In this document: piece after piece, positions 1 through 8,574 of the stretch | How positions within the stretch are numbered: the first letter of the stretch is position 1 | Layout: each line of letters opens with the position of its first letter | NCBI RefSeq assembly: GCF_900112365.1 | Contig: NZ_FOLQ01000018.1 | Location: 62,001-126,000 of the forward strand | Source: Spirosoma endophyticum | Lineage (GTDB): Bacteria; Bacteroidota; Bacteroidia; Cytophagales; Spirosomataceae | Length of the DNA: 64,000 nt | Direction: 5' to 3' | The notes under the pieces: generated by a model | The model's input: only the letters and a program-made list of their open reading frames with translations | What the model was told of the DNA's origin: nothing | Database searches by the model: none | Translations under genes and position numbers: made by a program

Positions 1-987
1 CGAGCCATGTATGGATCGCTGTTTGCCAATGCTTACCGCATTCGACCCGAAAGCGTGATTATGCACTCCGGTTCCATCGTCTTCAACGGCGCTATGCTAA
101 CATTTATGCCCGCCATGTTTATCGGCTGCACTTACGTATTGCTGAAAGAATTCTCCGTTCAGCCCGTACTCCGTACGCTGGCCAGCGAGGAAGTTACGCA
201 CACGATTCTGGTTCCCACCCAGCTAACAGCGTGCCTGCAGTATCCCGAATTCACCATCAACACATTGCCAACGATTGAATACATTCTGTCAGTGGGGTCA
301 CCCCTGTTGAGCGAGCAGAAAGAAGAATTGATCCGGCGATTTCCGGATACGTTCTACGAATTGTATGGGCTTACGGAAGGCTTCATTACGGTGCTGGACA
401 AAACCGTTTCGGCCCAGAAAACCGGTTCTGTCGGGCGCCCTATCTGGTTTTCGGAGATGAAAATCGTGAACGACGATGGCCAGGAACTTCCGGCTGGTGA
501 GGTGGGCGAAATCATTGGCCGGGCACCGTTTATGACATCGGGGTACTATAAAAAACCAGTGCAAACCGTTGAGGCACTACGTAACGGCTGGCTGTATACA
601 GGCGATCTGGGCTATGTTGACGAAGATGGGTATCTGTTCCTGGCGGGTCGGAAGAAAGACCTGATTATTTCGGGTGGAGTGAATGTTTATCCTAAAGATA
701 TTGAAGAGGTAATTATTCGTCATCCGGCCGTTGCGGAGGTCGCAGTATTTGGCATACCCCACGACGATTGGGGTGAGACACCCGTGGCCGCCGTCCGATT
801 AACCGCGGAAGCTACTGTGGATGAATTAAGAAACTGGACAAATACCACCATAGAAGCCCGGTATCAGAAGATTACGGCGGTGATGCTGGTCGACGAATTT
901 CCAAAGAACGTAGCGGGAAAGATTTTGAAAAATGAATTGCGGGAATTGTATTTTGAACAGTTGAAAAAACCGTCAAATTACCCCTAA
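1..987 (+). CDS. AMP-dependent acyl-CoA ligase (class I adenylate-forming), 5' end cut by window edge
   Basis: The reading frame is open from base 1, so the N-terminal part lies outside the window; about 328 residues remain of a family usually near 500. The visible part has the adenylate-forming signatures: ELYGLTEG (A5-type), GWLYTGDLGYVDEDGYL (A7) and GRKKDLIISGGVNVYPKDIEE (A8 hinge), and a C-terminal lysine in the context KNVAGKILKNELRE (A10). Such enzymes activate a carboxylic acid with ATP and transfer it to CoA in the cytoplasm; the substrate cannot be told from this fragment. The last codons and the stop lie inside the left arm of a long inverted repeat (981-1046), so the short Pro-rich tail may be repeat-derived. 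The family is clear; fatty versus aromatic acid is open. Confidence 0.9.
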   Translation, partial: RAMYGSLFANAYRIRPESVIMHSGSIVFNGAMLTFMPAMFIGCTYVLLKEFSVQPVLRTLASEEVTHTILVPTQLTACLQYPEFTINTLPTIEYILSVGSPLLSEQKEELIRRFPDTFYELYGLTEGFITVLDKTVSAQKTGSVGRPIWFSEMKIVNDDGQELPAGEVGEIIGRAPFMTSGYYKKPVQTVEALRNGWLYTGDLGYVDEDGYLFLAGRKKDLIISGGVNVYPKDIEEVIIRHPAVAEVAVFGIPHDDWGETPVAAVRLTAEATVDELRNWTNTTIEARYQKITAVMLVDEFPKNVAGKILKNELRELYFEQLKKPSNYP

Positions 988-1046
988 ATCCCCTGAAGGG
1001 GACTTTGTTCATATGTAGACAAAGTCCCCTTCAGGGGATTTAGGGG
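981..1046. repeat. Perfect 28-bp inverted repeat, CCCCTAAATCCCC type
   Basis: Arms 981-1008 and 1019-1046 are exact reverse complements around a 10-base spacer. Each arm carries CCCCTAAATCCCCTGAAGGG followed by GACTTTGT. The left arm begins within the penultimate codon of the upstream ligase gene and supplies its stop codon. It could end transcription as a hairpin, but there is no U-run, and the G-rich arm suggests a mobile palindromic (REP-like) unit. I recall similar sequences in Bacteroidota intergenic regions; this was not checked. Confidence 0.85.
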
Positions 1047-1095
1047 TAGAGGGCATAACTCAAAGCCTTCCTATAATTTATACCTAACAATCCAC

Positions 1096-2733
1096 ATGGT
1101 TTATAAAAACCCCGCCTTCCTGGTAATTTTTCTTTTTCTGCTACGTAGCAATCCCCTGAACGCCCAAAGCAGCGCTAGTGACGGCGATTGTCATTGTCAG
1201 GAACTGGCAAAAGGGACGTTTGCGGGAGCAACCATCACCACGGCGGAATGTGTACCGGCGGGAACGTTTACTCCGCCGGGCGGTGGTCAGTCAATTACGG
1301 GTTTGCCCGCCTTTTGCCGGGTGGCTGCTACGTTGAAACCCACGCCTGAGTCCAACATTCGGATTGAGGTATGGCTGCCGAAAACCAACTGGAACGAACG
1401 ATTTCTAGGGACCGGCACGGGTGGGGGAGCGGGAAGCATTTCATACGGAGCGCTGGCCAATGGACTAAAGCGCGGATTTGCCACGACCAACACCGATATG
1501 GGAACCTCGTCGAATGCCAATGAGGCCGTTGGTCATCCCGAACGCTGGGTAGATTTTGGGCATCGGGCTACGCACGAGATGACGGCGACGGCCAAGGCAA
1601 TCACCCAGGCCTACTACAAAAAGCCGTTTCACCATGCCTACTTCGCAGGGTGTTCGACCGGTGGGCAGCAAGCGTTGATGGAAGCACAACGGTACCCGGA
1701 TGATTACAACGGAATTCTGGCCGGAGCACCAGCGAACAATCGAACCCACCTGCACACGGGATTCGTCTGGAACTATAAGGTAACCAATCAGATACCGGGC
1801 AGTACGTTCTCGAAGGAAAAGATAGCATTCATTACCAATGCCGTGATCAATGCCTGTGCCGGTAAGGACGGCGGGGCACCCGGCGACAATTTCCTGACCG
1901 ATCCCCGAGCCTGCCAATTCGACCCGGAAACACTTCCTAGATGCCCAGCCGGCACTGACGAGGGTACGTGCCTCACCCCCGCTCAATTGACGGCGTTGAA
2001 GCAAATCTATGCCGGACCCGTCAATCCGCGAACGGGCGAACGTATTTATACACCTATTCCACTCGGCAGTGAAAATTCGGGGGCGGGGATCGAGTATCAG
2101 CAAAACCCCAACCAGGCACCGCCTTCACTTTTTTATCAGTATAAATGGGTATTCGGGGCTGATTTCGATTACACTACGTTCGATTTTGATCGTGATCAGG
2201 ACAAGATGGATTCTGTACTGGCTCCAATCCTCAATGCGAACAATCCCGATCTGGAACCCCTGAAGAAACGGGGTGGGAAAATTTTGATGTATTCAGGTAC
2301 GGCCGATCCACTCGTCCCGTATCAGGATGCGGTTACGTATTATGAACGGGTAATTGACGCCCAGGGAGGTCTAAAGAAAACAGAAGCTTTTTTCCGTTTC
2401 TTCCTGATACCGGGCATGGCGCATTGTGGCGGGGGACCGGGCTTGAATGACTGTGGGCAGAATCTGGCGCTCACCGTTCCACAAGACAGTGACCATGACG
2501 TATTAACCGCCCTCATCAATTGGGTTGAAAAAGGCACCCCGCCCGATAAACTTATTGCGACGGCGTATACGGGGGGTATCCCCACGAATAGGGTCCGGCT
2601 CCAAAGGCCCATCTATCCATATCCCAAGCTTCCTGCATACACCCGTGGCGACCCCACTTCTCCGGCTAGTTATCAAAGTGCCACCTATACCAAACGAGCG
2701 GTGGTAAACCCTGCGAAGAAATACCTGAAGTGA
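1096..2733 (+). CDS. Tannase/feruloyl esterase family protein, secreted
   Basis: This is a 545-residue alpha/beta-hydrolase of the tannase/feruloyl esterase family. A signal peptide (about residues 1-23, ending LNAQ) points to export. The catalytic serine is Ser187 in GCSTGG, with Asp404 in GTADPLVPY and His443 in PGMAHCGGG. Cys186 next to the serine and Cys444 next to the histidine reproduce the CS-D-HC arrangement in which a disulfide joins the two catalytic residues. Family members hydrolyse ester bonds of gallate or hydroxycinnamate conjugates, or of small aromatic diesters; the actual substrate is unknown. It stands alone, after a long inverted repeat and before a TonB-type barrel gene. 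ATG at 1096 is chosen because the signal peptide starts there. Confidence 0.9.
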   Translation: MVYKNPAFLVIFLFLLRSNPLNAQSSASDGDCHCQELAKGTFAGATITTAECVPAGTFTPPGGGQSITGLPAFCRVAATLKPTPESNIRIEVWLPKTNWNERFLGTGTGGGAGSISYGALANGLKRGFATTNTDMGTSSNANEAVGHPERWVDFGHRATHEMTATAKAITQAYYKKPFHHAYFAGCSTGGQQALMEAQRYPDDYNGILAGAPANNRTHLHTGFVWNYKVTNQIPGSTFSKEKIAFITNAVINACAGKDGGAPGDNFLTDPRACQFDPETLPRCPAGTDEGTCLTPAQLTALKQIYAGPVNPRTGERIYTPIPLGSENSGAGIEYQQNPNQAPPSLFYQYKWVFGADFDYTTFDFDRDQDKMDSVLAPILNANNPDLEPLKKRGGKILMYSGTADPLVPYQDAVTYYERVIDAQGGLKKTEAFFRFFLIPGMAHCGGGPGLNDCGQNLALTVPQDSDHDVLTALINWVEKGTPPDKLIATAYTGGIPTNRVRLQRPIYPYPKLPAYTRGDPTSPASYQSATYTKRAVVNPAKKYLK

Positions 2734-2871
2734 CCCGTTTGTTCGAAGTCTGTCACGTGTTTTACGTATAAACCCAGCCGATTGCAAGCCGTTCGTCGTC
2801 AATAAACCGATACCCATCCGGTGGAATCCGGTCTTTATCCAGTTTCGTTTTCGGACGTCAGAGCGACTGTA

Positions 2872-2879
2872 CACCTTTG
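2872..2879 (+). promoter_or_regulatory. Possible -7 promoter element (CACCTTTG)
   Basis: CACCTTTG matches the Bacteroidota -7 consensus TAnnTTTG in all but the first base and lies 20 bases before the ATG of the barrel gene at 2900. No clear -33 TTG is seen, so this is a weak call. Confidence 0.3.
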
Positions 2880-2899
2880 TAGTGTCCAAGCACATTTCC

Positions 2900-5464
2900 A
2901 TGAAAACGAACGTTTTACTTGTTGCCACTACATTATTCGCTGCCACTTTACTAACGCCCGCCTGGGCTCAATTTCCGGGGATGGGTGGTGCTACTCAAAC
3001 CAAGGCGCTGCCCGGTACCGCCGGTGACCAGAGCCCAAAAGGAAACGCCAAAATCATAGGTTACGTGCAGGATTCGACCCAGGCGAAAGCCGTTGAATTT
3101 GCCAGCATTGCGCTATACAATAAAGCAACAGGAAAGGCCATAGACGGCACCGTTGCCGATGAAAAAGGTAAATTTTCCCTTACGAAACTGGTTGCCGGTG
3201 AGTATCGGGCACTGATTACCTTCGTTGGCTTCCAGAACAAAACGATCGATAACCTTACCCTGGCCAATGGCCAAAGCCTTGATCTGGGCGTCATTAAACT
3301 CAGCTCCAGCATTAAAACGCTCGCTGAAGTGACCGTAACGGGGCAGGCGGCACTGATCGAGGAAAAAGTAGACCGACTGGTTTACAATGCCGATAAAGAC
3401 ATTACGGCGAAAGGGGGTGACGCCACCGATATTTTACGCAAAGTGCCCCTGCTCACGGTCGATCTGGACGGCAACGTTTCCTTGCGGGGAAGTTCCAACA
3501 TTCGGGTGCTGATCAACAACAAGCCCAGCACCATTGTGGCCAGCAGCGTGGCTGACGCGCTGAAGCAAATTCCGGCTGACCAGATCAAAACGGTCGAAGT
3601 CATTACGTCGCCCTCGGCCAAGTATGACGCCGAAGGGTCGGGTGGCATTATCAACATTATCACTAAAAAGAACAGTTTGCAGGGACTGAATCTCAATGTA
3701 GATTCGGGCGTGGGTAACCGGGGATCGACGCTTTCGCTCAATGGTAACTACCGCAAAGGCAAAGCTGGTTTTACACTAGGCGGCTTTGGCCGGGCCGGTT
3801 ACAACACCATTACCAAGACCAATCTTGACCAAACCAGCCAGGTGAACGGGATTTCGACATTGACTCGCCAAAGTGGTGATGGCCATAGTTCGTTCCTGTT
3901 TGGTCAGTACAATCTGGGATTCGATTATGACCTGGCCAAAAACCAAAGCCTGACGGCCGGTGTTCGGTACGGAGTACGTAACATGCTCAGCCAGCAGGAT
4001 CTGGTTACGCAACTGTTTACCAACGGCACCCCCGGTTCCGTAGCAAATCGGAACGTGGATACCAAGAATTTATCGGGGACGGTAGATGCCAACGTAGATT
4101 ATCTGCATACGTTCAAGCCGCAACAGGAATGGAGCGTTTCGACGCTTTATAGCCGTAATGACCTGACCAACAACTTCGATGCCGACCTGCTCAACGGGTC
4201 CAATGCCTTGACGGGCCGTCAACAGAACCTGAATAAAAACGTCAACCAGGAGTTCACGGTGCAAACCGACTACCAGACACCGATCAGGAAAAATCAGTTG
4301 CTTGAGTTTGGAGCCAAGGGGATTATCCGGCAGGTCAATAGTGACTATCGGTACCTGCTGGCTGGCCCAACGGGTGAGTTCACGACGGAAAAGAATGGTA
4401 CCCAGGGTGCGTTGCTCTATCACCAGAACATTGCAGCGGGCTACACATCCTATACATACACGACGAAACAGCGCTATACGTTCAAAGGAGGCTTGCGCTA
4501 TGAGCACACCTTTATTGACGCCAGCACCGAGAAAGATGGCACCCTGGGTATTGGCAACTATGGCGTATTGGTACCGAGTGTCAATGCGTCGAAAACCTTC
4601 AAAGGCACTACGTTCAAACTGGGCTATAACCGGCGCATTCAGCGGCCGGGTCTTCAGCAGTTGAATCCCAATTTCAACGCGGCCAACCCGCAGAATATCA
4701 CCATCGGGAATCCGTCGCTGCGGCCTGAGCTAACCAATAACTTTGAGTTGGGATTGAGCAAGACGATCAAGAAAACCTTTATCAACGCGACCTTCTTTGG
4801 CCGCGTAACCAACAATGCCATCACCCAGGTAAGTCGGCCATCCGACACGCTGGCGGGAGCTATTGTCACTACGTATCAGAACATTGGCCGTCAGTACACC
4901 TACGGCACCAACATTTTCGGGAATGTGGCGGTTACCTCTAAAATTAACGTGGGTGTATTCCTGAACACGTTCTATACCAGTCTTACAGGCCAGACAACAG
5001 GGTCGGACGGCCTGTCTACAACACTAACAAACACTGGTTTTAATGTTAGCGGAGGTACATTTGCCTCAGCGCAATTCAGTAATGGCTGGGGGGCGCAGGC
5101 TTTCGGCTTCTTGCAAGGCTCGCAGGTACAACTACAGGGGCGGCAGGGCGGTTTCGGGTTCTACACGGTAGGTATTAAGAAAGATATTGCCAACAAGAAG
5201 GGAAGTGTAGGACTAGCCGCAGAGAACTTCCTCTCGAACCGATTTAACATTCATACCGTGCTTAACTCTCCGCTATTCAGTCAGGTGAATGATGTGTATC
5301 TTTACAACCGGGGTATCCGTCTGACGTTCACCTACAAGATTGGCAAGATGACGATGGACGCTCCTCGTAAGAAGGCGAAATCGGTCAATAACGACGACGT
5401 AAAAAGTGATGGTCAGGCTCCGGCGGCTGGCGGAAGCTCTGGCAGTGGAACACCCCGGCAGTAA
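2900..5464 (+). CDS. Outer-membrane beta-barrel protein, TonB-dependent receptor type
   Basis: The 854-residue protein starts with a signal peptide (MKTNVLL... to AWAQ); a GTG 18 bases upstream is in frame but would put a polar extension before it, so ATG at 2900 is preferred. Next comes a carboxypeptidase-regulatory-like domain (about residues 45-130), a plug-like region with GGDATDILRKVPLLTVD and SPSAKYDAEGSGGIINIITKK, and a long barrel (about 230-820) of the outer-membrane barrel family 3 type. The tail is Gly/Ser/Pro-rich and probably disordered. Such proteins sit in the outer membrane and may import or export an unknown ligand. A LolA-like periplasmic protein gene follows 76 bases downstream and may be co-transcribed. 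The ligand cannot be inferred. Confidence 0.88.
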   Translation: MKTNVLLVATTLFAATLLTPAWAQFPGMGGATQTKALPGTAGDQSPKGNAKIIGYVQDSTQAKAVEFASIALYNKATGKAIDGTVADEKGKFSLTKLVAGEYRALITFVGFQNKTIDNLTLANGQSLDLGVIKLSSSIKTLAEVTVTGQAALIEEKVDRLVYNADKDITAKGGDATDILRKVPLLTVDLDGNVSLRGSSNIRVLINNKPSTIVASSVADALKQIPADQIKTVEVITSPSAKYDAEGSGGIINIITKKNSLQGLNLNVDSGVGNRGSTLSLNGNYRKGKAGFTLGGFGRAGYNTITKTNLDQTSQVNGISTLTRQSGDGHSSFLFGQYNLGFDYDLAKNQSLTAGVRYGVRNMLSQQDLVTQLFTNGTPGSVANRNVDTKNLSGTVDANVDYLHTFKPQQEWSVSTLYSRNDLTNNFDADLLNGSNALTGRQQNLNKNVNQEFTVQTDYQTPIRKNQLLEFGAKGIIRQVNSDYRYLLAGPTGEFTTEKNGTQGALLYHQNIAAGYTSYTYTTKQRYTFKGGLRYEHTFIDASTEKDGTLGIGNYGVLVPSVNASKTFKGTTFKLGYNRRIQRPGLQQLNPNFNAANPQNITIGNPSLRPELTNNFELGLSKTIKKTFINATFFGRVTNNAITQVSRPSDTLAGAIVTTYQNIGRQYTYGTNIFGNVAVTSKINVGVFLNTFYTSLTGQTTGSDGLSTTLTNTGFNVSGGTFASAQFSNGWGAQAFGFLQGSQVQLQGRQGGFGFYTVGIKKDIANKKGSVGLAAENFLSNRFNIHTVLNSPLFSQVNDVYLYNRGIRLTFTYKIGKMTMDAPRKKAKSVNNDDVKSDGQAPAAGGSSGSGTPRQ

Positions 5465-5540
5465 GAAAGACAGTAATACGTGTACAAATACCAATGTGCC
5501 ATTTAAGCGAATCAAAACATCCCCAAATTAAACCTGGACA

Positions 5541-6257
5541 ATGAAAACAAACACCTTTTTAGTTGCAGCAATCGCTTTTGTAACCTCGATCAGTGCCTAC
5601 GCCCAAACGGTCGATGAGATCGTCGACAAACACGTTACGGCCATGGGCGGGCTGGATAAACTGAAAGGCGTAACGAGCCTGGTTACCGAACGATCTCTTT
5701 CCGTACAGGGTATGGAAATTCCTACTAAAACGACCATATTAGTTGGAAAGGCCATGCGTACCGAGTCGTCCGTCATGGGTAACTCCATGATTCAGGTTGT
5801 AGACGGCACCACGGGCTGGATGATACGTCCCGCCATGATGCAGGGCACGGGTGAACCCGAAGAAATGCCTGCGGATCAACTCAAACAGCAAATGGGTCAG
5901 CTCGATCCATTTGGAGCCCTGGTTAATTACAAGGACAAAGGAAATAAAGTGGAGCTGGTCGGGAAAGAGAAAGTAGATAAAGCCGATGCTTACCACCTGA
6001 AAGTGACGACCAAAGACGGGCAGGTAATGGATGAGTACATTGACGCTACGACCAATCTGGTCAGTAAAGTCAAAACGACTATGAACGGCCAGGAGGGCGA
6101 AATTTCGTTCTCCGATTACAAAGCGGTGGACGGTATCCCATTTGCGAACACGCTGGATATATCGAGTCCTCAGGGAGCCTTGACAATGGTTACCACCAAA
6201 ATTACGGTTAACCCCAAAGTCGATGAGACTATTTTCAAGAAGCCTGCCAAAAAGTAA
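5541..6257 (+). CDS. LolA/outer-membrane lipoprotein-sorting-like periplasmic protein
   Basis: This 238-residue protein has a clear signal peptide (MKTNTFLVAAIAFVTSISAYAQ) followed by TVDEIVDKHVTAMGGLDKLK, the usual opening of Bacteroidota proteins with a LolA/LppX-like half-barrel fold. It is predicted to be periplasmic or lipid-binding. The sequence gives no direct evidence of lipoprotein carrier activity: there is no lipobox cysteine. It lies directly downstream of the barrel protein gene in the same direction and is followed by a strong terminator, so the two probably form a unit and may act together at the outer membrane. Confidence 0.75.
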   Translation: MKTNTFLVAAIAFVTSISAYAQTVDEIVDKHVTAMGGLDKLKGVTSLVTERSLSVQGMEIPTKTTILVGKAMRTESSVMGNSMIQVVDGTTGWMIRPAMMQGTGEPEEMPADQLKQQMGQLDPFGALVNYKDKGNKVELVGKEKVDKADAYHLKVTTKDGQVMDEYIDATTNLVSKVKTTMNGQEGEISFSDYKAVDGIPFANTLDISSPQGALTMVTTKITVNPKVDETIFKKPAKK

Positions 6258-6276
6258 GCGTAATCAATATACGATC

Positions 6277-6307
6277 AAAAGCCGCTCGGAATGGAGCGGC
6301 TTTTTTT
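6277..6307 (+). terminator. Rho-independent terminator after the LolA-like gene
   Basis: The stem AAAAGCCGCTC pairs with GAGCGGCTTTT around a 6-base loop and runs into seven or more T residues on the plus strand. It ends the barrel/LolA-like unit 20 bases after the stop codon. Confidence 0.9.
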
Positions 6308-6350
6308 GTTTTTCAGCAGGAAGTGAATAAGCCTGGCAGGACGAGGACAC

Positions 6351-7667
6351 TCAGGCAGCTGACAGATCAATTCCAGAAACAGCCTGATCGATAGATACCC
6401 AATTCAGGCCATCCGACTTGGTCGAGGTCACAACGGGCAGGGCCAACTCCGACTGGTAACTTCGTCTGATATCAATTAATGCTTCCTGTCCGGTCTGCCA
6501 TCGACGAACCACGTTAACCTCACGCACATGCTCCGGTGCTTTGGGCGTGCTGGCCCCTTCAAAGTATTCAGGTATTCGTGCCGTCATCTGGCGGACTACC
6601 TCCTCAATAGAACTGCTGACCAGTAGTTCGGGCGACAGTTTGGCGATCTGGATGAGGGCGTTGACCATCGAGACGGTATAAAAAGCACAGTCGATATCCT
6701 GATGACGAACCGGTACACCATCGTGAAGACGCTGGAGGTTGAGTCCCCCGTCCTCCAGTCGATCGGAAGCCGGAGGGCTATCAGCGGGTTGAGGAAACAC
6801 CGTATCAACGTATCGTTTAAATTTATTCCACCAGGGTGGCTTCCCGTTCGGTTTGAGTGTGTCGCAGAAGATGACGCGTTGTGGCAGATCAGGCTGCTGG
6901 GGGTTCATAAGCAGAAGTGCTGCTCCCAGATGACGATCATCGAATGCGTGGCGTCGCTGTATGACAAAACAGTGAAGCATCTGATCACCATCTTCCCGCA
7001 GTTGTTCCGTCATTTGCCTGACAATCCGCAGGGAATCCTCCATGTATCCTTCCGTCACGACGTGAATTGGCAAGGCGGTTGAAAATAACGCTTCGCGACG
7101 AAGCTGACGGGCCAGCAAATTCAACGCCGTGGTATCGGACCGGCGGGTACCAAAATAAAGACCGATATCTTCCCGGACGGCACCGGCAGGCATATCGGCC
7201 AGGCCAACCGAGTCACCATAATCGCTTTGTCGACTAACAGGGCTGTACCGAAACGGCACTTCAAGGTGTTCGCGCTGGGCAGCTAAGTTGTAGATGCGCC
7301 TTTCGAACCTGGCCAGCAGTGGCTCATAGGCATCTGGCTCAAAATAAACCTCGGTGCTGGGACGGAGCAGGTGATTAGCAATATCGTCCTGTTGAAGCAG
7401 GCGTTCAAGCGCATTGTCATGGTGCTTGAAAAAGCAACGTAGCGCGCCATATTCTACAAACTCGTCGATATCATGCTCGCCCGCAAGGCTCAGGCCATCG
7501 CTCGCCACCGTGCCTTGTTCGATCCAATGACGCAGATATTGTTTCACAGACTCATCAAAGGCAAGATTAGCTTTAATCGCCTGTTTTTTAACGTATTGAG
7601 TAGGGTAAAAATAAAAACTATCCATCGGCTCGGGTTTTCTAAGACCGAGTGGCATCCATGCATTCAT
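6351..7667 (-). CDS. Orphan protein with a possible CE-clan (Ulp1/YopJ-like) Cys-His-Asp active site
   Basis: I do not recognise this 438-residue protein with certainty. It has no signal peptide or membrane segment. The C-terminal half reads like a CE-clan cysteine peptidase or acetyltransferase core: His246 in DDRHLGAALLLMN (strand after His), Asp269 in VIFCDTLKPNG, Gln323 and Cys327 in RHQDIDCAFYTVSMVNALI. The spacing (His-Asp 23, Asp-Cys 58 residues) is somewhat longer than the spacings of Ulp1 or YopJ as I remember them, with an inserted Pro-rich segment at about 275-305. The N-terminal 240 residues show no motif I know. It is a monocistronic minus-strand gene facing an 0.9-kb gap with transposase remains, which would fit an acquired gene. 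It could remove or attach peptide or acetyl groups; that is inference. Confidence 0.55.
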   Translation of the reverse strand: MNAWMPLGLRKPEPMDSFYFYPTQYVKKQAIKANLAFDESVKQYLRHWIEQGTVASDGLSLAGEHDIDEFVEYGALRCFFKHHDNALERLLQQDDIANHLLRPSTEVYFEPDAYEPLLARFERRIYNLAAQREHLEVPFRYSPVSRQSDYGDSVGLADMPAGAVREDIGLYFGTRRSDTTALNLLARQLRREALFSTALPIHVVTEGYMEDSLRIVRQMTEQLREDGDQMLHCFVIQRRHAFDDRHLGAALLLMNPQQPDLPQRVIFCDTLKPNGKPPWWNKFKRYVDTVFPQPADSPPASDRLEDGGLNLQRLHDGVPVRHQDIDCAFYTVSMVNALIQIAKLSPELLVSSSIEEVVRQMTARIPEYFEGASTPKAPEHVREVNVVRRWQTGQEALIDIRRSYQSELALPVVTSTKSDGLNWVSIDQAVSGIDLSAA

Positions 7668-8574
7668 GATAAAGGAATCCAGCTACAATAAAGTGTAGGC
7701 GAATATACAAATTTTAGAGAGATTATTTTGCACTATCCATGTCTTACCTGGCATTTTCACCTGTTTACGGTTAATAAAGAAGGGAAAAATGTAAGGAATC
7801 ATCCTATTGAACGAAGCAAGGAAACGTAAAACGACGTTGGAACAGTAAGGCATCCATCAAATCACCACACTAACACATTGATTATCAATCCTAGATATCT
7901 ATAGAGTATAAATTTTTGTTTGTAGCAAGCACGTCTGGCAATGACTGAAAATTTTCAGATTATTTTTTTAAGAATAATGGCTACGACGCGAAAAAGGGCC
8001 GTTTACAGACAACAATGCCAATAGTCTGGAAAGCGTATTTGAAAATAATGGCTCAGGAGATTCTGGAACAAGCTATCAATACGTTCGAAAAGAGCGATTT
8101 GAGTTGTCTATACAGTCTTTGTGGACAATATGAAAGGCCATCGCCATCCGTAATAGCCGGCTTAGGCCCTGATTACGGGCTTCAATATTGACGCCAATAC
8201 CAACAGAATTATTTTACCGGTTGGCGTCAAAAATCGCATTAATCACAAGAATTTCGAGTGATTGGTCAGCCTATAACAAGCTGCCGAATGGCCGAATACG
8301 CTGCTTTTTGAACGCTAAGGCTTATACGTTTAAGTAATAGTACTACTCGATCCATTACGTATTTCTGGGTTGTCATCATCGACCACATCAAGTCGCTACG
8401 TTGCTACTTACTGAATTTCCAACAGGTATTGTTGGGTAGTCTCCTTATCCCTATCCTATTAAATGATGTACTATGGACTGGATTTCATCTTCATGCCGCG
8501 GATGGTGAGACTATTAGTAGCGTTCATTCGTCTCAACCATAAGTCTACCCTTTCGACATTCCTAGCACGTTCCT
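7668..8574. other. Long intergenic gap with transposase remains only
   Basis: About 900 bases lack an intact gene. The first half (7690-8040) is AT-rich, probably holds the promoter of the minus-strand orphan gene, and shows no coding signal. The second half contains decayed transposase coding sequence (separate entry). No RNA gene or terminal inverted repeat was recognised. Confidence 0.6.
8166..8337 (+). pseudogene. Decayed DDE-type transposase fragment (ISXO2/IS1595-like?)
   Basis: In one frame, bases 8166-8258 read ALITGFNIDANTNRIILPV and continue to a stop at 8259; a +1 shift then gives SDWSAYNKLPNGRIRC ending at a stop at 8335-8337. The pattern 'D-x-x-T-x-x-I-x-P-V ... SDxWxAYxxL' is that of the middle DDE region of ISXO2/IS1595-type transposases. 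Upstream in-frame stops at 8151, 8154 and 8163 show the rest has decayed. No terminal repeats could be found. Family assignment is tentative; that it is a broken transposase is more likely than not. Confidence 0.45.

Noticed and set aside
2882-2899. GTG start giving six extra residues to the barrel protein
   Set aside because: The signal peptide begins at the ATG at 2900 and the extension would disturb it.
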